Shown here: piece by piece, positions 8,062 to 17,606 of the stretch
How positions within the stretch are numbered: the stretch's first letter is position 1
Layout: each line of letters begins with the position of its first letter
DNA from: Ruegeria denitrificans
GTDB lineage: Bacteria > Pseudomonadota > Alphaproteobacteria > Rhodobacterales > Rhodobacteraceae
Length of the DNA stretch: 64,000 bases
Assembly: GCF_001458295.1 (NCBI RefSeq)
Contig: NZ_CYUD01000009.1
Coordinates: forward strand, 124,001 to 188,000
Direction of reading: 5' to 3'
Notes under the pieces: generated by a model
The model's input: only the letters and a program-made list of their open reading frames with translations
What the model was told of the DNA's origin: nothing
The model's database searches: none
Program-made: the position numbers and the translations under genes

Positions 8062-10104
8062 TCAGCGTCGCCCTTCGCGCAACCAGCCCGCTAGCAAAAA
8101 GCCACCGGCCAACAACAGCACCAGCCAGGGCGGCAACAGCCCGGCCTGAGTGACATCGCGCGTTTCATAAGCATCCCGCGGAGTCAGGCCGATCCAGCCA
8201 CGCCCGGCCGCCGGACGCCCAGCGCGTACGTTGCGGATCGACGGCAACCCATCTTCCAGTCGAATTGCACCGCCGCGCAGTTCGGCCAGCACAGGCTCCA
8301 GCACCACATCAGTGGCAATGGTGCGCTCAAACTCTTTCGGTGCGGCAGGGCCAAGACCAATGACCGCCATCTGCTCGCCTTCCTGAAGACGATAGAGGCC
8401 AATCTCGGGCCCGTAGTAGGTCGCCTCGAACCGGCCCGAAGATACCTCATCCAGCGTAATTTCAAGCGTCTCGCCATCGGGACGGGTGATGGTCACCGGT
8501 CCGATCTCATCCTCTAGCGACTGACGGATGATGCGCATAATCTGCCCGTTGGCCTCGGCCCACAGGGCCTCTTCTTCCAGCTCGGGCTCTTTCATCATCC
8601 AATGGGCCAGACGGCGCAGCAGTTCCAGTTGAGGACCACCACCTTCAAAACCCCGGCTCCACAACCAGGCATGGTCAGACGCCAGCAGCGCCACGCGCCC
8701 TTCGCCCACGCGGTCCAGCACCAGCAGGGGGCGTTCATCCACGCCGGTCATCAACAGCTCACCCGTACGGTGGTTGACGTCGATCTGACGCAGCCACGCG
8801 CCCCAATCCTCGGAATCCCCCAAATCAGTGGTTACCGGATGGCGGTGCCCCAGGTCGGTGACCATGGGCACGAACCGTTCCTCGATCACCCGCGCGGTGG
8901 GCTGTGCAGGCAGGATCGGCGCCAGAGGAGAACGGAAGATGCTGTCGGCACTGGCAAAATCCGGCCCCGCCGCAATCAGAACCGCGCCGCCATCGTTGAT
9001 GTAGCTGGTGACATTATCCAGATAGATCGCGGGTAGGATGCCGCGCCGCTTGTAGCGGTCGAAAATGATCAGGTCGAAATCGTTGATCTTTTCCAGAAAC
9101 AGTTCGCGTGTCGGGAAAGCGATCAACGACAACTCATCCACCGGCACACCGTCTTGTTTTTCTGGCGGGCGCAGGATGGTGAAATGCACCAGATCGACCG
9201 AGCTGTCGGATTTCAGCAGATTGCGCCATGTCCGCCCGCCAGGATGCGGCTCGCCCGAGACCAGCAGCACCCGCAACCGGTCGCGCACTCCGTTCATCTG
9301 GATCAGCGCGGTGTTGTTACGGTCGGTCAACTCGCCCTCGGCTTTGGGCACGGTGAATTGGATGACATTGCGCCCGCCATGCGGCAGCGCGACCGGCATC
9401 TCAACATCCACTCCGACAGGAATAGTGAAATGTTCAGGCTCGGCCCCATCTACCGATATTTCAAGCGGCGCGGTGGCCGCCCCGGCAGACACGGCGCCGC
9501 TGTCTTCGACCCGAATCGTCAGGGTGACAGGCTCGTCGATAATGGCAAACGCAGGGGCGTTGCGGACGATCAGTCGGCGATCCCAGTCACTTTCGCGCCC
9601 GGTCTGCAGCAAATGCATCGGCGCGGGCAGATCGGGGGCCTGATCAACGTCATGTACGATCCCGTCTGACACCACCAGAATACCCGCAATTCGCGCGCGC
9701 GGTTCCTCGGCCAGCGCGGCGTTCAATGCGGCCATGAGCTGCGTGCCTTCGTCGCCATCACCGTCGCCCACTTTGATCCGGCGCAATTCGGTGTTGTCGC
9801 GGGATTCGATCTCGGCGGCCAGCTCCTCGGCCGCCTGTGCGGTTTGTTCGGCGCGATCCGAAAGGGCCTGACTGGCGCTTTCATCCTCGATCATCAGCAC
9901 GATATCGGTCAGCGGCGCACGGTCTTCGACCTGATAGACCGGCCCCGCCAGCGCCGCGATCACCACCAGCGCCGCCAGCCCGCGCAAAGCCCAGCCGGAC
10001 AAGCCGCGCCACAGGGCCAGCAGAACCCCTGCAACCGCAATTGCTGCGACAATGGTCAGAACAGGCCACGGGATCAGGGGATCAAAGATGACAGTTCCAG
10101 TCAT
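8062..10104 (-). CDS. Large membrane protein of MoxR-DUF58 operon (VWA/glutamine-amidotransferase-like)
   Basis: 680-residue membrane protein, last gene of the moxR operon. Two hydrophobic segments near the N-terminus (LTIVAAIAVAGVLLALW and ALRGLAALVVIAALAG) anchor it; next comes a von Willebrand A-like or related Rossmann region (DIVLMIEDESAS, ILVVSDG), then a glutamine-amidotransferase-like fold (LSLIAFPTRELFLEKINDFD onward), and a C-terminal membrane helix near 650-675. Such proteins follow moxR, DUF58 and BatA-like genes in many alphaproteobacteria and are thought to act in envelope or metalloprotein maturation, but no biochemical function is proven. Its start codon overlaps the preceding gene by four bases (ATGA at 10101-10104), implying translational coupling. 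Confidence 0.85.
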   Translation of the reverse strand: MTGTVIFDPLIPWPVLTIVAAIAVAGVLLALWRGLSGWALRGLAALVVIAALAGPVYQVEDRAPLTDIVLMIEDESASQALSDRAEQTAQAAEELAAEIESRDNTELRRIKVGDGDGDEGTQLMAALNAALAEEPRARIAGILVVSDGIVHDVDQAPDLPAPMHLLQTGRESDWDRRLIVRNAPAFAIIDEPVTLTIRVEDSGAVSAGAATAPLEISVDGAEPEHFTIPVGVDVEMPVALPHGGRNVIQFTVPKAEGELTDRNNTALIQMNGVRDRLRVLLVSGEPHPGGRTWRNLLKSDSSVDLVHFTILRPPEKQDGVPVDELSLIAFPTRELFLEKINDFDLIIFDRYKRRGILPAIYLDNVTSYINDGGAVLIAAGPDFASADSIFRSPLAPILPAQPTARVIEERFVPMVTDLGHRHPVTTDLGDSEDWGAWLRQIDVNHRTGELLMTGVDERPLLVLDRVGEGRVALLASDHAWLWSRGFEGGGPQLELLRRLAHWMMKEPELEEEALWAEANGQIMRIIRQSLEDEIGPVTITRPDGETLEITLDEVSSGRFEATYYGPEIGLYRLQEGEQMAVIGLGPAAPKEFERTIATDVVLEPVLAELRGGAIRLEDGLPSIRNVRAGRPAAGRGWIGLTPRDAYETRDVTQAGLLPPWLVLLLAGGFLLAGWLREGRR

Positions 10105-12863
10105 TGTCCCAACCTGTCCAAAAGCGCAGGCACGTGGACCTGATCCGATTTGTAATTCCCGGTCAGCACATGCATCACCAGATTAACCCCAAAGCGATTG
10201 GCCAGCTCGCGCTGACGTTCCCCGGCATAGCCACGCCCGACCGGCAACAAAGCCTGCCCATTGCGGTCAATTGCCCAGGCCCCGGCCCAGTCATTGCCAC
10301 CGATCACCACAGGGGTGACGTTGTCGTTGAGATTACGGAAGGGCATACCCTCGATCTGTTCCGCATCGACCGGGGCGGCCTCGACCCAGATTTCAGTGCC
10401 CGCATAGCGACCCGGAAAATCCTGCAGCAGGTAAAAGGCGCGGGTCAAAACATGGTCGGCCGGAACGGGCTCTAACGCAGGGATATTCAGCGGAGCCGCA
10501 AGTTGTTGCAGCTTGCGGCCATTGGGGCTGGAGGCCCCGAAGCGTGCGATATCTGAATCACGTGTGTCGAACAGGATCATACCGCCCGAGCGCAGATAAG
10601 CGTTGAGCTTGACGTAAGCTTCAGCTGAAGGCTGCGGCTGATCCGGTGTGATAGGCCAGTAGAGCAGTGGGAAAAACGCCAGTTCATCGCGCTCAAGATC
10701 CACCCCAAATGGCTGGGCAGGCTCGACCGACGTGCGATAGAACAGCGTTTGCGACAAGCCACGCAGGCCAGCACCTGCCACATCGTCAACCTGCGCATTT
10801 CCGGTCAGCACATGGGCCAGCACCAGTTCATGCGTGGCATTCAGCGCAAATTCGGTGTCCTCAGGCGTTTGCGCCTGCGCCTGCGGCACCAACAGCATAG
10901 CCCCCAGAGCAACCGCCGCCGCTTTGGCCAGACCAAGGCGACCGGACAAGGCCAACGAGGCAATCACATCAACCGTCAACAACAACAACGCAAGACTAAG
11001 CAGGATACCTCCGATCGGCGTCTCTGAATTTACTTCCTGCCCTTTGATCGGCACATTTGATGGCCAGATCGCCGGAGTAAGAACGGAATCCGATGACAGA
11101 ACATTCAAAGCCAGCTTCTGCTTACCACTTTCATAAAGGCCAGGCTGTAGATCAGGACCGATTGTGCCCGAGATCAACTCGACCCCATCCACGCCACCCA
11201 GATTGCCCGCATCGGACAAGGTGCCAAAGCCGTCCATAACTTGCAGAGGCTCCCACGTGGTGCCTTGCAACTGAGAGTCCTGCCGCGATTTCGCCGCCGA
11301 AGCTACGGCCAAACGGTCCAGCATCTCAACAAACAGACCCGAAAGCGGCAGGCTCGACCATTCCGCATCCGCCGTTACGTGGAACAGCACAACCTGACCC
11401 AAGCCCAGCGCTTTGCGTGTCACCAACGGTGTCCCATCCGACAGCGACGCAATCACCCGATCTGCCAGATTAGGGTCTGGTTGCGCCATGACCTGCGTTG
11501 AGACCGTGACATCGTCCGGCACCTGCAAGCCGTAGAAAGGCGAGTTTTCCGGGAAGGGTGCCAGCCCCTTGGCCTCACCCCAACTCATCGCGCCGCCGAC
11601 GGAGCGGCCACCGCTGCGCAGGCGTACGGGCAACAATGTGTCCTCGGACTCGCGACCCAGATCGCTGGCGGCCATGCGTGGACCGGCAAAGCGCAGCAAT
11701 AGCCCGCCCTGTTCCACCCACTCAACCAATGCGATCTTTTCCCCGCCCGACAGTTTTGCCACATCAGCCAGCACGATCACATCCGGGTTGGCCGGCAGAA
11801 CCTCGGACAACCCCCCATCGATAAAATCTGCCGTGGGGCTCAGAACCTGGGTCAGGTAATGCAACGGCGAGAGCAGTTCCAAACCTTCCCGGTTCAGTGT
11901 TCCGGCGATCAGGGCGACCTCGCGTCGGCGCAGGCTGTCATCGGTCAACGTGACAGCACCGGCCGAACGCTGGCCCTGAATCTCGAACCGTGTGATCCGG
12001 GCGCGCAGTTCTGATGGCAGCGCCAAGTCCACTTGTACCAGCGTTTCGCCGCTTGAGAATTCCATCTCGACCGATTGCAGGACGCGCATCGCACCGGCGG
12101 GATCGCGACCCTGCGCCAGAACGGTGATACGCTCAGCTGGACCCGGCGTCGCACGTTGGGCAGTCAGTTGAATCACCCCGTCCTGATAGGCTGCGGGCAG
12201 AATGGCCAGAACAGGCGCGGGGGATTGATAGACCGTCACGTCACCACGCGCCTGCAGGGCGTCCAGAACCCTGTCATGCCCGTCATAGCCCAAACGGTCA
12301 CTGAACCAATGGGTGTCATAGCTGCCATCCAGTTGGGTCAGAGCCGCCAACGTCTGATCAATCTGCGCTTGCGTAGGCTGCCACGGCACCGGCATCAGTC
12401 CCGGCAGACGTCCGCGCCATGCCTCGGCGGCCTGAAACACCGGCGCTTCGGGCGCCGTCAAACGCAGGATCGCCACGGTACGACCGGCGCGTCCGGCCTC
12501 GGTCAGTTGCGAGTCGATCTGATCCAACGTCGACGACCACCGGGTCGCCCCCGCCCAGCTGGCATCCAGCACCAGCAGCAGCGGTCCCGATCCGGTCTCG
12601 TCCCGGGACGGGTTCAGAACCGGGCCGGCCAAGCCGATGATGATCGCTGCTGCCGCCAACATTCTCAGCAATAACAGCCACCATGGGGTCCGGTCCGAGA
12701 CACTTTCGTCATCCTTCAATCCCAGCAGCAACGTCACCGCCGGGAATAGGCGACGTATTGGTGCGGGCGGTACGGCGCGCAGGATCAACCACAGGATCGG
12801 CAGGGTCAGCAGACCCAGCAGCACCCATGGTGCGGTAAAACCGATGCCCGCCAAAACCGTCAT
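10101..12863 (-). CDS. DUF4159 / BatA N-terminal domain membrane protein
   Basis: Third gene of the operon, 920 residues from the ATG at 12863, chosen because it gives the 4-nt ATGA overlap with the DUF58 gene; the frame stays open a further 33 nt. The N-terminus matches the BatA membrane module (PWVLLGLLTLPILWLILRAV, then a second helix), followed by a long extracytoplasmic region with a VWA-like segment (PLLLVLDASWAG). Another membrane helix lies near 620-660, and DUF4159 near the C-terminus (LAYWPITPDQPQP-like region and GGMILFDTRDSD). It probably works with the MoxR ATPase and DUF58 protein as a membrane complex; this is inferred from conserved gene order. Confidence 0.88.
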   Translation of the reverse strand: MTVLAGIGFTAPWVLLGLLTLPILWLILRAVPPAPIRRLFPAVTLLLGLKDDESVSDRTPWWLLLLRMLAAAAIIIGLAGPVLNPSRDETGSGPLLLVLDASWAGATRWSSTLDQIDSQLTEAGRAGRTVAILRLTAPEAPVFQAAEAWRGRLPGLMPVPWQPTQAQIDQTLAALTQLDGSYDTHWFSDRLGYDGHDRVLDALQARGDVTVYQSPAPVLAILPAAYQDGVIQLTAQRATPGPAERITVLAQGRDPAGAMRVLQSVEMEFSSGETLVQVDLALPSELRARITRFEIQGQRSAGAVTLTDDSLRRREVALIAGTLNREGLELLSPLHYLTQVLSPTADFIDGGLSEVLPANPDVIVLADVAKLSGGEKIALVEWVEQGGLLLRFAGPRMAASDLGRESEDTLLPVRLRSGGRSVGGAMSWGEAKGLAPFPENSPFYGLQVPDDVTVSTQVMAQPDPNLADRVIASLSDGTPLVTRKALGLGQVVLFHVTADAEWSSLPLSGLFVEMLDRLAVASAAKSRQDSQLQGTTWEPLQVMDGFGTLSDAGNLGGVDGVELISGTIGPDLQPGLYESGKQKLALNVLSSDSVLTPAIWPSNVPIKGQEVNSETPIGGILLSLALLLLTVDVIASLALSGRLGLAKAAAVALGAMLLVPQAQAQTPEDTEFALNATHELVLAHVLTGNAQVDDVAGAGLRGLSQTLFYRTSVEPAQPFGVDLERDELAFFPLLYWPITPDQPQPSAEAYVKLNAYLRSGGMILFDTRDSDIARFGASSPNGRKLQQLAAPLNIPALEPVPADHVLTRAFYLLQDFPGRYAGTEIWVEAAPVDAEQIEGMPFRNLNDNVTPVVIGGNDWAGAWAIDRNGQALLPVGRGYAGERQRELANRFGVNLVMHVLTGNYKSDQVHVPALLDRLGQ

Positions 12864-13731
12864 CGCGTGCCCCCGTCCAGCGCACGATAGAGCCACAACA
12901 GGGCCGCTTGCGCGCTGTCACCGGTGTGATGCAGGCCCAGCTGCCAACCGGTCGCGCGACACAGCTGCGTCAGCGCATCCTTGCGTTTGGCGAGGCGGTC
13001 CAGATAGCGCGCGCGCAGTTCGCCAGCTTTAAGGGTTTCATGACGGACCGATCCGCCGACACTTTCGAAAATGGTCCGACCGCGATAGGGAAACGTTTCT
13101 TCCCCCGGATCAAGCACCTGCAACAGAACGCCGCGCACGCCGCGATCGGCGGCTTTGGTCAGGGCCAGTTCGACCTCGTCCAAAGGGCCCAGGAAATCGG
13201 AAATGAACACAGCGCGGGCATGAGGGATCATGGCGCGGTGTTCGGGCGGGGAATAATCTGCTTGTGCGTCTTCGGACCACGCCTCAGCCAACCGGATAAT
13301 CTGCGCGTTGCCACGCCGGGGCGGCAAGGTGGTGCCGGTCAGGCCTACACGCTCACCGCCGCGAACAAGAAGGATGGCCGTGGCCAACCCCAGCAGGCGC
13401 GCTCGGTCGGATTTGGTGGGCAGAGACTTGTCGGACGCAAACCGCATCGATGCGCCCTGATCCACCCACAGCATCACCGATTGCGCGATCTGCCATTCCC
13501 GTTCGCGCACGAATTGCTGATCCCCGCGCGCCGAGCGTCGGTGGTCGATCATTCGCCGGCTGTCGCCGATCTGTGCCGGCCGGTATTGCCAGAAATCATC
13601 GCCAAGACCCGAGCGTCTGCGCCCGTGATCGCCCAGCATTACAGTTCCGGCCAAATGCTCGGCGCGCGCCAACAAGGGCGGCAGCCGAGACGCCTCGGCC
13701 TCGGATCTTTCGCGAAGGGTCAGCGCGGCAT

Positions 13732-13735
<4 letters not shown>
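12860..13735 (-). CDS. DUF58 domain-containing protein
   Basis: 291-residue protein of the DUF58 family, which pairs with MoxR AAA+ ATPases. The diagnostic block is present: GRRRSGLGDDFWQYRPAQIG, then DSRRMIDHRRSARGDQQFVR, then a VWA-like core with LWVDQGASMRF. Unlike many DUF58 proteins it has no obvious N-terminal membrane helices, so it is probably cytoplasmic or peripheral. It starts with GTG at 13735; GTGA overlaps the stop of moxR, and its own stop overlaps the next ATG, so the whole operon appears translationally coupled. Confidence 0.92.
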
Positions 13736-14739
<1,004 letters not shown>

Positions 14740-14791
14740 GACTTTCCCTTCCGTGGACTATTATGATTGAAGTGTATCGCGCTGAGAGGAA

Positions 14792-15382
14792 ATGGCAAAA
14801 GCAATGAGCGGACAAAAACCTGTGACCCCTTCACCTGATGGCTTGGCTGCATCAGTTAACGCCGCCAAATCCAGGGGTTTGCCGCCTGTTCACCTGTGGA
14901 ATCCTCCGTTTTGCGGCGATCTGGACATCCGGATCGCCAAAGATGGCACATGGAGTTACTTAGGGTCACCCATCAACCGGTTCGAGCTTGTGAAGCTATT
15001 TTCCTCAATTCTTAAGAAAGAGGATGGGAAGTATTTTCTGGTGACCCCGGTGGAAAAGGTGGGAATCACCGTCGAAGACGCGCCCTTTGTCGCCGTCGAT
15101 TTCGATACCGAGGGCGAAAATACGACGCAAAACGTGACCTTTACCACGCAGGTCGGTGACCGGGCGGTGGCCGGGTCGGATCACCCTATCCGCATTGTCA
15201 TTGACGAAGAAACAGATGAACCGTCACCCTATGTTTTGGTTCGCGCTAATCTTGAGGCACGCATCGACCGCAAAAGTTTTTACCGTCTCGTCGACCTTGC
15301 CCAGCATCGTGATGGTTGGTTCGGCGTCTGGTCTGGCGGGCAGTTCTTTCAGCTCATCCGCTCGGAAGATTTGCCGGATTAG
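14792..15382 (+). CDS. DUF1285 domain-containing protein
   Basis: 196-residue soluble protein matching DUF1285 (PF06938), with the conserved core WNPPFCGDLDIRIAKDGTW and SPINRFELVKLFSSIL, then KYFLVTPVEKVGI. Function is unknown; in alphaproteobacteria it commonly sits next to moxR and to a NUDIX hydrolase and CCA-adding enzyme, but the latter two are not here. Two starts are possible: ATG at 14792 or ATG at 14804. GAGAGGA at 14784-14790 is too close to the first and rather far from the second, so the choice is uncertain. It ends with a 4-nt overlap of the convergent EamA gene. Confidence 0.88.
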   Translation: MAKAMSGQKPVTPSPDGLAASVNAAKSRGLPPVHLWNPPFCGDLDIRIAKDGTWSYLGSPINRFELVKLFSSILKKEDGKYFLVTPVEKVGITVEDAPFVAVDFDTEGENTTQNVTFTTQVGDRAVAGSDHPIRIVIDEETDEPSPYVLVRANLEARIDRKSFYRLVDLAQHRDGWFGVWSGGQFFQLIRSEDLPD

Positions 15383-16323
15383 GCCGGACGCGCCCGTCGC
15401 CGGTCCTGCGCCAGCACGACGGCCAGTGCGACGATACCGGCGCCCAATGCGCGGGTGCTGTTCCACTCTTCTCCCATTACCATCATGATCACCATCACGT
15501 AAAACGGCGCGATGTTGATGTGGAAAGAGGTCAGCGCGACACCCAGCTTGCCAATGGATGCTACAAAGAATATCTGGCTCAGACCCATTGAGATCAGCGC
15601 ATACATTGCCAACATCGCGGCCTGTCGAATGTCTAAACCCGTCGCGGGCATAACATCCAAACCCAACTGCGCAGACACGAACATCAACAACGAGGCCATG
15701 ACCAACCCGCCCACGAAAGTGATCGTTGTCCGACCCGTCTGGCTCAACTCAGGGAAATCTCGTGCGGTCGCCATGCTGGCCCAACAGAACAGGCCCGTCG
15801 AGGCAATGGCAAGGGCCGCACCCAGACCCAGCTGCGCCGGTGCCATGGCACTGGTTGCAATCAGCCCGCCAATGATCGACACCAGTACGCCCAGTGCGAA
15901 ATTCCACCGCAACCGCCTTGTACCTGCGGCCATCTCCAGCAAGGTCGCCATCAGTGGCGCGCAAGAGGCGATGATCGCAACTGTTACCGGATCGGTCAGT
16001 TTCTGCGCCACGATGATTAGGAACATACCTGTCCCCAAGCCGCCCCCACCGACCAGCATCGCCCGCGCCCAGCGCGCGTTCAACACCCGGCGCGGCCCGT
16101 CGATCAGCAACCAGATCGGCACCATGACGGCCACCGCCAACGCCAGCCGCGCTGCGAACAAGGCAACCGGTGGCCATGTCTGCAACAGCACCTCAGCCGC
16201 CGGAAACCCAGCTGCCCATGTCAGCATGGACGCAACCGCAAGGCCGTTTCCAGACAAGGCGGAATTTCGACCTGCAGACATCGAAACAGCGTTCCCGCGC
16301 ACGGGGTCAGGGCTCATGGCCAT
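15379..16323 (-). CDS. EamA-type DMT family transporter
   Basis: About 314 residues with ten predicted membrane helices in two EamA repeats (first helix ASMLTWAAGFPAAEVLL, second repeat starting near LAIASTGLFCWASMA). Members of the drug/metabolite transporter superfamily move amino acids, purines or other small metabolites; the substrate here is unknown. I chose the ATG at 16323, preceded by AGAAGG; starts at 16317 and 16281 are also possible. The last 4 nt overlap the end of the convergent DUF1285 gene. It diverges from the hydroxypyruvate isomerase gene. Confidence 0.88.
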   Translation of the reverse strand: MAMSPDPVRGNAVSMSAGRNSALSGNGLAVASMLTWAAGFPAAEVLLQTWPPVALFAARLALAVAVMVPIWLLIDGPRRVLNARWARAMLVGGGGLGTGMFLIIVAQKLTDPVTVAIIASCAPLMATLLEMAAGTRRLRWNFALGVLVSIIGGLIATSAMAPAQLGLGAALAIASTGLFCWASMATARDFPELSQTGRTTITFVGGLVMASLLMFVSAQLGLDVMPATGLDIRQAAMLAMYALISMGLSQIFFVASIGKLGVALTSFHINIAPFYVMVIMMVMGEEWNSTRALGAGIVALAVVLAQDRRRARPA

Positions 16324-16498
16324 TGTGTTCAGACCTTCTGTTGGCACGGCGCGCTAAAATGATTCGCCGCGATGCTACAAAGCTCTCTCATCCGCAGGGC
16401 GCGATCTGGCCGATTTTCGACAATCTGTCGTTTTCAGTCCCCTTTCCCACAAATCGTTGCCCGGGTAAGGTCCGGCCAGCAACTGCCCGAGACCGCCC

Positions 16499-17254
16499 AT
16501 GCCCAAATTTGCCGCCAATATTTCACTCCTCTTTGCCGAGCTTCCGTACCTGGAACGTTTTCAGGCGGCGGCTGACGCCGGGTTCAAGGCGGTCGAGATT
16601 CTGTTCCCTTATGAGCTGGCCGCAAAGGAAACACGCCGCGCCCTGCTGGCTAACGGGCTGGAACTGGTCCTGATCAACGCACCGCCGCCCAACTACACCG
16701 GGGGTGAACCCGGCTATGCCGCGGTTCCGGGGGGGGAAGCACGGTTTCAATCCGATATCCGCCGCGTCTTGCGCTATGCCGAGATTCTGCGGCCGGGGCT
16801 GATCCACATCATGTCAGGCTACACTGCAGGTCAGGATGCGCAGGATTGTTTTGTAAGCAACCTGCAATGGGCCGCGGATTTCGCCCCGCAACAGCAGTTC
16901 ACGATCGAACCGCTGAACCCTGTTTCCCAACCCGGGTACTTTCTGAACGACTACGATCTGGCAATACAAGTACTGGACCACGTGAACCGCCCGAATGTGG
17001 GTCTGCAATATGACAGCTTCCACGCCCATATGATCCACGACGACGCGAAGGCCGTCTGGGATCGTTTTCACTCCCGCATCGTCCACGCCCAGATCGGTGC
17101 TGCCCCTGATCGGTGCGAGCCGGGACGTGGCCCGACAGATTTCCAGGGCCTGTTTAGCGACATGGACGCCTCGGGCTTTTCCGGTTGGGTCAGCGCCGAA
17201 TACACATCGTCAACGCCCCAAACACGCAACAGCCTTGGATGGATGCAAGGTTAG
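16499..17254 (+). CDS. hyi: Hydroxypyruvate isomerase
   Basis: 251-residue TIM-barrel isomerase of the AP-endonuclease 2 superfamily, expected to interconvert hydroxypyruvate and tartronate semialdehyde in glyoxylate metabolism. Barrel start MPKFAANISLLF, active-site blocks FTIEPLNPVSQPGYFLNDY, VGLQYDSFHAHM, IVHAQIGAAPDR and VSAEYTSS carry the glutamate and aspartate metal/acid-base residues seen in E. coli Hyi. Length is normal for the family. Other glyoxylate-pathway genes (gcl, glxR) are not adjacent, so a related sugar isomerase role is possible. Confidence 0.88.
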   Translation: MPKFAANISLLFAELPYLERFQAAADAGFKAVEILFPYELAAKETRRALLANGLELVLINAPPPNYTGGEPGYAAVPGGEARFQSDIRRVLRYAEILRPGLIHIMSGYTAGQDAQDCFVSNLQWAADFAPQQQFTIEPLNPVSQPGYFLNDYDLAIQVLDHVNRPNVGLQYDSFHAHMIHDDAKAVWDRFHSRIVHAQIGAAPDRCEPGRGPTDFQGLFSDMDASGFSGWVSAEYTSSTPQTRNSLGWMQG

Positions 17255-17317
17255 CTCTGGCATTTTGACGGAAAATACAGCAAATCAAGGGCATCGCGAC
17301 CACTAGGACACTTTTCT

Positions 17318-17548
17318 ATGATCCCCGCCCGCTATTCCCGTGCTTTGTTCAGCCTGATCATGTCCGGTCTAATGTCTTGCATGGTGACCGGGATCGCCAC
17401 CTTCAAGGCCATCGGGCTCTCTCCTACCGCAATCGGCGACTGGATGGCATCCTGGATATTCAGCTGGCCCATCGCCTTCACGGTCATCCTGGTGTTCGGG
17501 CCAGCAGTGCAACGGCTGGTAAACCGCCTGGTCAGACCGCAGGACTGA
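17318..17548 (+). CDS. DUF2798 domain-containing small membrane protein
   Basis: 76-residue protein with two hydrophobic helices, matching DUF2798 (PF11391): FSLIMSGLMSCMVTGIATF and a second helix ending in PIAFTVILVFGPAVQRLV, with a short basic C-terminus. Function unknown; such proteins are often strain-variable inner-membrane proteins. It lies between hyi and the convergent polA and is followed by a hairpin that could terminate both. Confidence 0.8.
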   Translation: MIPARYSRALFSLIMSGLMSCMVTGIATFKAIGLSPTAIGDWMASWIFSWPIAFTVILVFGPAVQRLVNRLVRPQD

Positions 17549-17557
17549 CCCGCTGCA

Positions 17558-17595
17558 AAGAGGGCCCGCTAGGCCTGATGAGCAGCGCCCCTCTT
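17558..17595. terminator. Putative bidirectional terminator between DUF2798 gene and polA
   Basis: Inverted repeat AAGAGGGC ... GCCCCTCTT (one extra C) in the 58-nt gap between two convergent genes. There is no long T tract, but GC-rich hairpins of this form are common terminators in Rhodobacteraceae. Confidence 0.5.
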
Positions 17596-17606
17596 GTTCA
17601 GAACAG